A model generated the notes under the pieces. It worked only from the letters and a program-made list of their open reading frames with translations, was not told where the DNA came from and did no database searches. 14,180 nucleotides of DNA from DATBAK01 sp036787815 (lineage in GTDB: Bacteria > Actinomycetota > Acidimicrobiia > IMCC26256 > PALSA-610). The position numbers and the translations under genes are program-made. This document shows, piece by piece, positions 6,521 through 12,465 of the stretch; positions within the stretch are counted from its first letter, which is position 1, and each line of letters opens with the position of its first letter. Where the stretch lies: assembly GCA_036787815.1 (NCBI GenBank), contig DAIQOP010000087.1, positions 1 to 14,180 of the forward strand. The letters run 5' to 3'.

Positions 6521-7612
6521 CTACGCGCCGAAGACGGCCTTGAGCTCTTCCGGGGCCACTGCCTCGAGCTGGTCGTAGCGGCACGACGGGGGCTCGCGGT
6601 CGGCGCGGAAGCGACGGAAACGGGCGTTGTGGCGGAAGCGCCCGTTCATGAGGCCCTCGTAGGCGACCTCGGCGACCAGCTCGATGCGGACCGGCTCCCA
6701 CGACATGTCCTTGTTGGCGTTCCAGCGGTTGGGCCCGCCGGGCATGCGCCCCGAACCGGTCACCGCTCCCGGGCCCTGCGCTCCGCTCGCCGCCTCGGCC
6801 CAGTCGCGCCATGGGTGCGCGTCGAGCGCGTGCTCGCGATACGGCTGGAGCATGTCGAGCACCGTGGCGCGTTCACGCGCCGCGAAGCTCGAGGCCACCC
6901 CGACGTGATGGAGCACGTTCGAGTCGTCGCAGAGACCGAGCAGCAACGAGCCGACGCCCGCGCCGTCCTTGTGCAGCCGGTACCCCGCGACGACGCAGTC
7001 GCAGGTGCGCTCGTGCTTCACCTTCAGCATCGTGCGCTCGCCCGGACGGTAGGGATCGCCGAGCGGCTTGCAGACCACACCGTCGAAGCCCGCGCCCTCG
7101 AAGCGACGGAACCAGTCGGCCGCGAGATCACGGTCACGCGTCGCGGGGGTGAGGTAGACGGGCGGTGTCGCGTCGGCCAGCAGCAACGACAGGCGGGCCC
7201 GTCGTTCCCCGAACGGTGTGTCGAGGAGCGACTCGTCGCCGAGGGCCAGGAGATCGAACGCGACGTACGACGCCGGGATCTCGACCGCGAGCTTCTGCAC
7301 CCTCGAGTCGGCGGGATGCTGGCGGAGCTGGAGCGCGTCGAAGTCGAGTCCCTTCTCGTTCGCGACCACCAGCTCGCCGTCGAGCACGTACCGATCGGGC
7401 AGCATCGCCAGGAGCGGTGCGCGCAGCTCAGGGAAGTAGCGGAGCAACGGCTTCGAGTTCCGGCTCTGGAGATCGAGGTCGTCGCCGTCTCGGAACACGA
7501 TGCAGCGAAAGCCGTCCCATTTCGGCTCGAACACGATCTCGCCCGCGGGCGGCAGCTCGCGCGTGAGCTTGGCGAGCATCGGTTCGAGCGGCGGGCGGAT
7601 CGGAAGGCTCAC
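6521..7612 (-). CDS. ligC: ATP-dependent DNA ligase, LigC type
   Basis: This is a 363-residue ATP-dependent DNA ligase with only adenylation and OB-fold domains, which seals nicks in repair. Motif I is EPKWDGFR with the nucleotide-accepting lysine K31; DGELVV (78-83), VAFDLL (117-122), FDGVVCKP (176-183, where Glu is commoner than this Asp) and MLKVKH (195-200) follow. The OB domain runs to the C terminus. Length and architecture match mycobacterial LigC rather than LigB or LigD. The GTG start at 7612 shares 4 nt (GTGA) with the proS stop, so the ligase is probably translated by coupling to proS. A longer open frame upstream is only the shadow of proS. No ku gene or LigD nuclease domain is nearby, so base excision or gap repair is at least as likely as end joining. 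Confidence 0.9.
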   Translation of the reverse strand: MSLPIRPPLEPMLAKLTRELPPAGEIVFEPKWDGFRCIVFRDGDDLDLQSRNSKPLLRYFPELRAPLLAMLPDRYVLDGELVVANEKGLDFDALQLRQHPADSRVQKLAVEIPASYVAFDLLALGDESLLDTPFGERRARLSLLLADATPPVYLTPATRDRDLAADWFRRFEGAGFDGVVCKPLGDPYRPGERTMLKVKHERTCDCVVAGYRLHKDGAGVGSLLLGLCDDSNVLHHVGVASSFAARERATVLDMLQPYREHALDAHPWRDWAEAASGAQGPGAVTGSGRMPGGPNRWNANKDMSWEPVRIELVAEVAYEGLMNGRFRHNARFRRFRADREPPSCRYDQLEAVAPEELKAVFGA

Positions 7613-9336
7613 GCACCCGCCGAGATCGAGGCGACGACGTCGGCCAACGCGAGATCGTCGCGCTCGCCGGTGGCGCGCACCTTGCGCTCGACGACACCGC
7701 GGCCCAGACCCTTCGCACCGACCGTGAGCTGCACCGGCATCCCGAGGAGGTCGGCGTCGGCGAACTTGATGCCCGCGCTCACGTCGCGGTCGTCGATCAG
7801 CACGGAAAGCCCGCGCGCTTCGAGCTCCGCGACCAGCTTGTCGGCGGCTTCGACGACGGCGACGGCACCGTCGCCGCGGCCGGGCAACACCACGACGTGC
7901 ACGTCGTAGGGCGCGAGACCGGCGGGCCACGCGAGCCCGTTGTCGTCGTGGAACTGCTCGACGACGGCCGCGAGCACGCGCGAGATGCCGATGCCGTAGC
8001 AGCCCATCTGCATGAGGTGCGACGCGCCTTCGTCGTCGGTGTAGGACGCGTCGAACACTTTCGAGTACTTCGCGCCGAGCTGGAACACGTGGCCGACCTC
8101 GATCCCGCGATCGATCGCGAGCGGCCGGCCGCAGCGCGGGCACGGGTCGCCGGGCACGACGGTCGCGAGCTCGGCCCACTGCGCGACGTCGAAGTCACGA
8201 CCGAGGCGCGCGTCGCGCACGTGATGATCCGCGCGATTGGCGCCGGTGACCCACGGTTTCGCGGCCCGAACCGCGGGATCGGCCACCACCACGGTCACGT
8301 CGGGGTGGTGCGGCCCGATGTAGCCGCGCGGCAACGACGGGCGCGCCGCGAAGTCTTCGTCGGTGTAGAGGCGCACGGCGCGGGGCCGCAGCGCCGCCTC
8401 GAGCGCGACGAGGTTCACCTCGCGGTCGCCGGGAACGAGTGCGAGGCCGAGCTCGCCGTCGACGTCGAACGCGATGCACTTCAGGAGCGCGTCGGCACCC
8501 ACCCGGAGGAACTCGGCGACGCCGTCGATCCCGGCCAGGCCGGGTGTCTCGACCTCGGTCATCGGCGGTGCGCTCGCGGCGAGCGACGGGGCATCGGAGC
8601 CCGAGTCGGCCGTCTCGACCTGGCGCCGCGCCGCTTCGACATTGGCCGCGTACTCGCACGCGGGGCACCAGACGAAGTCGTCCTCCCCCACGCTCGCCAC
8701 CGCCATGAACTCCCGGCTGACGTCGCCGCCGATGTCGCCGGAGTCGGCCTCGACCGCACGGAAGGTGAGCGCGCACCGCTCGAACACGCGGTGGTACGCG
8801 TCGTACATGACCCGGTACGAACGGTCGAGACCTTCGAGGTCGGCGTCGAACGAGTACGCGTCCTTCATCAGGAACTCGCGCGTGCGCAGCAACCCGAACC
8901 GGGGGCGCAGCTCGTCGCGGTACTTCCAGCCGATCTGGTACAGGTTGACGGGCAGATCGCGGTAGCTGCCGTACTCGCCGCTCACGATCGTCGTGACGAC
9001 CTCCTCGGCCGTCGGAGCCAGGCAGAAGCCCGTCTCCTTGCGGTCGAGCAGACGGAACATGAGCGGGCCGTACATGGGCTCGCGGCCACTGCGGGTCCAC
9101 AGCTCGAGCGGTTGCACGATGGGCAGCAGCACCTCCTGCGCGCCGGCCGCGTCCATCTCCTCGCGCACGATCTGCTCGATGCGGCGCAGGACCCGCTGCC
9201 CGAGCGGCAACCACGCGTAGACGCCCGCCGCGACCCGCCGGATGTACCCGGCTCGCACCAACAGGCGATGGCTGTCGACCTCGGCGTCGGCCGGGTCGTC
9301 GCGCAACGTGCGCAGGAACAATTGCGACATCCGCAT
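7609..9336 (-). CDS. proS: Prolyl-tRNA synthetase, bacterial type with editing domain
   Basis: This cytoplasmic class II enzyme charges tRNA-Pro with proline. The 575 residues match the bacterial form. Motif 1 lies around residues 40-75, motif 2 around 137-158 (KYRDELRPRFG and REFLMKDAYSFD), and motif 3 around 445-461 (GCYGIGISR). Between motifs 2 and 3 is the inserted editing domain (about 225-400), which clears mischarged alanyl-tRNA; its conserved lysine is in ADALLKCIAF (K276). The anticodon-binding domain forms the C terminus. ATG at 9336 (MRMSQLF) resembles other family starts; ATG at 9330 has a better-spaced GGGA and is an alternative. The stop overlaps the ligase start by 4 nt. In many actinobacteria proS lies a short distance upstream of rimP-nusA on the same strand, as here. 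Confidence 0.97.
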   Translation of the reverse strand: MRMSQLFLRTLRDDPADAEVDSHRLLVRAGYIRRVAAGVYAWLPLGQRVLRRIEQIVREEMDAAGAQEVLLPIVQPLELWTRSGREPMYGPLMFRLLDRKETGFCLAPTAEEVVTTIVSGEYGSYRDLPVNLYQIGWKYRDELRPRFGLLRTREFLMKDAYSFDADLEGLDRSYRVMYDAYHRVFERCALTFRAVEADSGDIGGDVSREFMAVASVGEDDFVWCPACEYAANVEAARRQVETADSGSDAPSLAASAPPMTEVETPGLAGIDGVAEFLRVGADALLKCIAFDVDGELGLALVPGDREVNLVALEAALRPRAVRLYTDEDFAARPSLPRGYIGPHHPDVTVVVADPAVRAAKPWVTGANRADHHVRDARLGRDFDVAQWAELATVVPGDPCPRCGRPLAIDRGIEVGHVFQLGAKYSKVFDASYTDDEGASHLMQMGCYGIGISRVLAAVVEQFHDDNGLAWPAGLAPYDVHVVVLPGRGDGAVAVVEAADKLVAELEARGLSVLIDDRDVSAGIKFADADLLGMPVQLTVGAKGLGRGVVERKVRATGERDDLALADVVASISAGA

Positions 9337-9353
9337 TCCCTATTGTCGCACTC

Positions 9354-9421
9354 ACTCGTTTCGGCACGGGACTTCGCGGTTCTCTCTGGTCGCGCTCGCT
9401 CGGTTCGGCACGGGTCTTCGC
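9354..9421. repeat. Pair of 24-bp degenerate direct repeats
   Basis: The segments 9354-9377 and 9398-9421 match at 21 of 24 positions, with the core TTCGGCACGGG shared exactly. They are 44 bp apart and lie upstream of proS. Their function is unknown; they may belong to the same decayed repeat field as the three copies that follow. Confidence 0.6.
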
Positions 9422-9442
9422 CCCTGTGCGACGGATCGCTCG

Positions 9443-9578
9443 GCGCTCCTGACGCCTCAGGTCCCGAGTTGTGCCTGCAGGTACTGCTCGCCGCTCCGGA
9501 CGCCTCAGGCGCCGGGTCGTGCCTGCGGGAACCAGCCCTGTCGGGCCGCCTCAGGCGCCGGGTCGTGCCCGCGGAAAC
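9443..9578. repeat. Three degenerate tandem repeats, period 46-48 bp
   Basis: A 31-bp unit beginning GCCTCAGG occurs at 9454-9484, 9502-9532 and 9548-9578. Copies 2 and 3 match at 29 of 31 positions and copies 1 and 2 at 25 of 31. Similarity between copies 1 and 2 extends about 11 bp further left, from 9443 and 9491. Spacers between copies are not conserved well enough to suggest CRISPR. These could be tandem binding sites or remains of a dispersed GC-rich repeat family. Confidence 0.65.
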
Positions 9579-9617
9579 CCTGACTTGGGGGGTCAACAAA
9601 TATTCCTGACTTACGTA

Positions 9618-9648
9618 CTGGCAATTAGGGGGCGCGGCTCGGTAGTGT
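9618..9648 (+). promoter_or_regulatory. Candidate promoter for the sulfite reductase-cysH genes
   Basis: CTGGCA (9618-9623, 4 of 6 matches to TTGACA) and TAGTGT (9643-9648, fits TANNNT) are separated by 19 bp, slightly long. A start near 9656 would put the first base of the RNA at or next to a GTG codon at 9657 and leave a leader of about 175 nt before the reductase ATG. The AT-richer DNA just upstream supports a promoter here. Confidence 0.35.
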
Positions 9649-9656
9649 TCCGGCTC

Positions 9657-9746
9657 GTGATCCGGCAGTGCGGCGCCAACAGCATCTCGACGGGGCGGAC
9701 GCCCCACGAGATGCACGACGAGCGCAGTCGTCCCTCCGCCAGCTGA
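9657..9746 (+). CDS. Candidate leader peptide (uORF) before the sulfite reductase gene
   Basis: A small frame starting GTG at 9657 encodes 29 residues (MIRQCGANSIS...) with one cysteine at position 5. The GTG lies 8 nt after a TANNNT -10 element, so it could be translated from a leaderless mRNA. An overlapping frame from GTG 9668 begins MRRQQHLDG and runs past the reductase start to 9916. Short leader peptides before sulfur genes are known in actinobacteria, but neither frame shows a cysteine cluster. This may be chance open sequence in GC-rich DNA. Confidence 0.25.
   Translation: MIRQCGANSISTGRTPHEMHDERSRPSAS
9683..9713 (+). promoter_or_regulatory. Strong leader hairpin upstream of the sulfite reductase gene
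   Basis: CATCTCG (9683-9689) pairs with CGAGATG (9707-9713), and inside it GGGGC pairs with GCCCC around a GGAC loop, with a small internal loop between. A second stem GACGA/TCGTC (9717-9732) and a third CCCGG/CCGGG with a CAA loop (9779-9791) follow. None has a T tract, so they are not intrinsic terminators. Together they suggest a structured 5' leader. No known riboswitch class could be assigned. Confidence 0.45.
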
Positions 9747-9831
9747 GCCGGCGTCCCTCGCGGACCTGCTCACTGCGGCCCGGCAACCGGGCAGCACACC
9801 CCTGTCCTGCTTCCCGACCGTGGAGCTCACC

Positions 9832-11622
9832 ATGGCCATCGACGTATCCGAACTCACCGGGCGAGTGCTCGATCCCGAGATCGAGGAGGAGCTCACCGTC
9901 TACGAACGGACCGTGAGCCAGTACCTCGCGGGCGAGATCGAGGAAGACGTCTTCCGCGTCTTCCGGCTCAACCAGGGGATCTACGGCCAGCGCCAGGGCG
10001 GCCACCACCAGATGGTGCGGGTGAAGATCCCCTACGGGCGGATCGAGCCCGACCAGCTCGAGGTGCTCGGCTTCATCGCCGAGACCTACTCTCGCGGGTG
10101 GGGCCACCTCACGACCCGACAGAACGCGCAGTTCCACTTCGTGCCGCTCGAGCAGACGCCCGCGGTCCTGCGCCTGCTCGCCGCGGCCGGCCTCACCTCG
10201 CGTGAGGCGTGCGGCGACACCGTCCGCAACGTCGTCGGCTGCCACCTCGCCGGCGCCTGCCCGCTCGAGGTGCTCGACATCACGCCGTGGGCCGAGGCGA
10301 CCGCCCGCTACTTCCTCCGGAGTCCGTACGCGCAGCGCCTGCCCCGCAAGTTCAAGATCAACTTCTCGGGCTGCGCCACCGACTGCGGCCAGGCGATGTT
10401 CAACGACTTCGGGGTGATCGGGGTCAGCCGACCCTTGCCCGACGGCACCGTCGAGCCGGGCTTCCGGGTCGTCATCGCCGGCGGCCTCGGCGCCAACCCG
10501 CACCCGGCCCAGGCGCTCGAGGAATTCACGAGCCGTGAGGATCTGCTCCCCACGATCGAGGCCGCGCTCCGTACCTTCGACCACTACGGCAACCGCGACA
10601 ACAAGCTGCGGGCCCGGATGAAGTGGCTCGTCGACACGATGGGGATCGACGAGCTCCGCGAGCGGATCTTGAAGGAGCGCCGCCTCTTGCGCGCCGCATC
10701 GGGGTGGCCCGGCGGGCTGCCCGAGCAGGTCGTGGAGCACGGCGACGCCCCGGCCGGCCTGGCGAGCGACGGCGTGCTCGGCGGTGTGCCCGGCACCTCG
10801 CCGGTGCGGCTGCTCGCGACCGATCCGTACCAGCGCTGGCTCGAGGCCAACGTCGTGCGGGGCCGCGCCAACGGCACGATCAGCGCGTACGCCTCGTGCA
10901 CGCTCGGCGACATCACCGCGGAGCAGTTCCGTGCGCTCGCGGCGATCCAGCGCGACTTCGCCCTCGACGTGCGGATCACGAGCCGCCAGAACCTGGTGCT
11001 GCGCGACCTCACCGAGGCCGACCTGCGCGGCCTCTACGAGCGGCTCTCCGAGATCGGGATGGCCCAGCCCGGCGCCGAACTCTCCCGCGACGTCGTCGCC
11101 TGCCCCGGCGCCGACACCTGCAACCTCGCGGTGACCCAGAGCCGCGGCCTCGCCTCCGACATCGGCCGCGCCCTCGACGAGGCCGGCCTCTCCGACGTCG
11201 GCGGCGTGAAGGTGAACATCTCCGGCTGCACGAACTCGTGCGGCCAGCACCACATCTCCGACATCGGCTTCTACGGGCTCGAACGACGGGCCCACGGTCG
11301 TGCGGCGCCCGGGTACCAGATGCTGCTCGGTGGCGGGCTCGGAGCGATGCAGGTCGACTTCGGGAACAAGGCCGTGAAGTTGCCGGCCAAGCGCGCGGCC
11401 GAGGCCGTCGTGCGGGTCGTCGGCCGGTTCGCCGGCGAGCGTGAGGCCGGCGAGGCGTTCGCCACCTGGCTCGCGCGATCGGGTGGCGCGGCCGGAGTGG
11501 GCGCGGCGTTGAAGGACCTCGACGACTTCCCCGCCCCCGATGTCGCCCCCGACCTCTACGTCGACTTCGACGAGACCGGTCCCTACGTCGCGGAAGTGGG
11601 TGAGAGCGAGTGCGCGACGTGA
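9832..11622 (+). CDS. Siroheme nitrite/sulfite reductase (probable assimilatory sulfite reductase)
   Basis: This soluble enzyme of 596 residues belongs to the siroheme and [4Fe-4S] nitrite/sulfite reductase family and probably reduces sulfite to sulfide. The two-fold repeat of the family is visible: HLTTRQN (92-98) in the first half and RITSRQN in the second. The C-terminal half has the expected cluster ligands C424-x5-C430 and C466-x3-C470. The first half also has C137-x5-C143 and C181-x3-C185 at the matching places, where classical family members usually lack them. The start is ATG at 9832 with GGAG (9822-9825) 6 nt before it; GTG at 9820 is less likely. The family covers both nitrite and sulfite reductases. 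Sulfite is preferred because the next gene, overlapping its end, is an APS reductase that makes sulfite. The electron donor, probably ferredoxin, is not encoded here. Confidence 0.9.
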   Translation: MAIDVSELTGRVLDPEIEEELTVYERTVSQYLAGEIEEDVFRVFRLNQGIYGQRQGGHHQMVRVKIPYGRIEPDQLEVLGFIAETYSRGWGHLTTRQNAQFHFVPLEQTPAVLRLLAAAGLTSREACGDTVRNVVGCHLAGACPLEVLDITPWAEATARYFLRSPYAQRLPRKFKINFSGCATDCGQAMFNDFGVIGVSRPLPDGTVEPGFRVVIAGGLGANPHPAQALEEFTSREDLLPTIEAALRTFDHYGNRDNKLRARMKWLVDTMGIDELRERILKERRLLRAASGWPGGLPEQVVEHGDAPAGLASDGVLGGVPGTSPVRLLATDPYQRWLEANVVRGRANGTISAYASCTLGDITAEQFRALAAIQRDFALDVRITSRQNLVLRDLTEADLRGLYERLSEIGMAQPGAELSRDVVACPGADTCNLAVTQSRGLASDIGRALDEAGLSDVGGVKVNISGCTNSCGQHHISDIGFYGLERRAHGRAAPGYQMLLGGGLGAMQVDFGNKAVKLPAKRAAEAVVRVVGRFAGEREAGEAFATWLARSGGAAGVGAALKDLDDFPAPDVAPDLYVDFDETGPYVAEVGESECAT

Positions 11623-12341
11623 CCACGACGGTCGACCGCGGCGACGTCGCCACCGCGGAGCCCCAGCTGGCCGAGGTCGACCTCGCCGAGCTCGCGCGCG
11701 TCGCGGCCGACCTCGAACGCCGACCCGCGAGCGCGGCGATCAGGTGGGCCTGGGAGCGCTACGGCGGCCGCATGATCCTCGCCGCGTCGTTCCAGGACTG
11801 CGTCCTGATCGACGTCGCGATGCAGGTCGCGCCGGAGATCGAGGTCGTGTTCCTCGACACCCAGTACCACTTCCCCGAGACCCTCGAGTACGTCGAGACG
11901 GTCCGGCGGCGCTACGACCTCAACCTGCGCGTGATGGAGCCGCTCGTCGAACCCGACGACCTCTGGAAGATCGACACGACCGAGTGCTGCGCGGTCCGCA
12001 AGGTCGAGCCGCTGGCCCGTGCCCTCGCGGGCGCCGACGCCTGGATGACCGGGTTGCGTCGTGACGAGGCGGCCACCCGCACCAAGGCCCCCATCGTCGG
12101 TCTCGACGTCGGCCGCGGGATCGTGAAGGTCAACCCGCTCGCGCCGTGGACCCATGCCGACGTGGAGCGCTACGTCGCCGATCGCGGTCTCCCCGAGCAC
12201 CCGCTGCGCAAGCAGGGCTACCCGTCGATCGGCTGTGCCCCCTGCACGAACCCGGTCGCGGCCGGCGAAGATCCGCGCTCGGGCCGCTGGGCCGGCACCG
12301 GCAAGCTCGAGTGCGGGCTGCACGGTTGGTCGACGCCCTGA
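11610..12341 (+). CDS. cysH: Adenylyl-sulfate (APS) reductase, iron-sulfur type
   Basis: This enzyme of the PAPS/APS reductase family reduces activated sulfate to sulfite in the cytoplasm, using thioredoxin. The N-terminal nucleotide-binding PP-loop region is LAASFQDCVLID. The paired cysteines C126-C127 (TTECCAVRK) and C209-x2-C212 (IGCAPC) are the ligands of the [4Fe-4S] cluster that marks APS-using enzymes, and the catalytic cysteine is C235 in ECGLH near the C terminus. The 243 residues match the family. GTG at 11610 has a GGTGAG just upstream and overlaps the reductase gene by 13 nt; GTG at 11619, which makes a 4-nt GTGA overlap, is an alternative. It forms an operon with the sulfite reductase. 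No sulfate adenylyltransferase gene follows in the window. Confidence 0.95.
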   Translation: MRDVTTTVDRGDVATAEPQLAEVDLAELARVAADLERRPASAAIRWAWERYGGRMILAASFQDCVLIDVAMQVAPEIEVVFLDTQYHFPETLEYVETVRRRYDLNLRVMEPLVEPDDLWKIDTTECCAVRKVEPLARALAGADAWMTGLRRDEAATRTKAPIVGLDVGRGIVKVNPLAPWTHADVERYVADRGLPEHPLRKQGYPSIGCAPCTNPVAAGEDPRSGRWAGTGKLECGLHGWSTP

Positions 12342-12388
12342 TCGCTCCGGTCGCGGGCGCCCGCTCCCAGGTCGCGCTCCTCCACCGG

Positions 12389-12394
12389 TAGTAT
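12389..12394 (+). promoter_or_regulatory. Candidate -10 element for the Wzz-like gene
   Basis: TAGTAT (4 of 6 matches to TATAAT) lies in the 124-bp gap after cysH, about 72 bp before the ATG at 12466. No good -35 hexamer precedes it. The gap also holds a GC palindrome (12353-12364) just after the cysH stop. A change of function across the gap supports a separate promoter, but read-through from cysH is possible. Confidence 0.35.
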
Positions 12395-12425
12395 CGCGTC
12401 TTCGGTATTCCGTAATCGCGCCCGG

Positions 12426-12444
12426 CCACCGGGCGGGCCGGTGG
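12426..12444 (+). promoter_or_regulatory. Leader hairpin before the Wzz-like gene
   Basis: CCACCGG and CCGGTGG form a 7-bp stem with a 5-nt GCGGG loop, ending 7 nt before the AGGAG ribosome binding site (12452-12456). An alternative pairing CCGGCC/GGCCGG (12422-12441) overlaps it. The two mutually exclusive folds could tune translation, or the hairpin could be incidental in GC-rich DNA. No T tract follows. Confidence 0.35.
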
Positions 12445-12465
12445 GACGAGCAGGAGCGAACAAAC

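Larger units (their letters stand above)
9337..9831. other. Divergent intergenic region between proS and the sulfite reductase gene
   Basis: These 495 bp hold no convincing full-length gene. Next to proS (9354-9421) is a pair of 24-bp direct repeats, then three degenerate repeats (9443-9578). An AT-richer patch follows (about 9594-9628). A candidate promoter for the plus-strand genes is centred near 9645. From 9657 to 9831 there is a probable transcribed leader with three hairpins and one or two small open frames. No convincing promoter for proS was found; a GACAAT 5 nt before its ATG is a weak candidate. Confidence 0.7.

Noticed and set aside
7613..8179. N-terminal extension of the ligase frame into proS
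   Set aside because: The extension is Arg-rich and out of frame with proS; ligase homology begins at the GTG at 7612.
9354..9400. T-box leader for proS suggested by AACCGCGAAGTCCC on the minus strand
   Set aside because: Only ACCGCG of the T-box core matches, no specifier stem or antiterminator is visible, and the segment lies within a direct repeat.
9443..9578. CRISPR array
   Set aside because: There are only three imperfect copies, spacers of 15-17 bp are too short, and no cas genes are present.
9750..9831. SAM-I or SAM-IV riboswitch suggested by CCGGCAACC at 9780-9788
   Set aside because: The motif is mostly explained by a simple CCCGG-CAA-CCGGG hairpin, only about 40 nt remain before the ATG, and the other conserved helices and the pseudoknot partner are not seen.
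9668..9916. 82-codon frame from GTG 9668 as a separate protein
   Set aside because: It overlaps the reductase start by 85 nt in another frame and its later part is Pro/Ser/Arg shadow sequence; only its first codons could be a leader peptide.
9625..11295. Minus-strand 556-codon frame opposite the sulfite reductase gene
   Set aside because: The opposite strand encodes a well-conserved enzyme over the same span; this frame has no recognisable motif.
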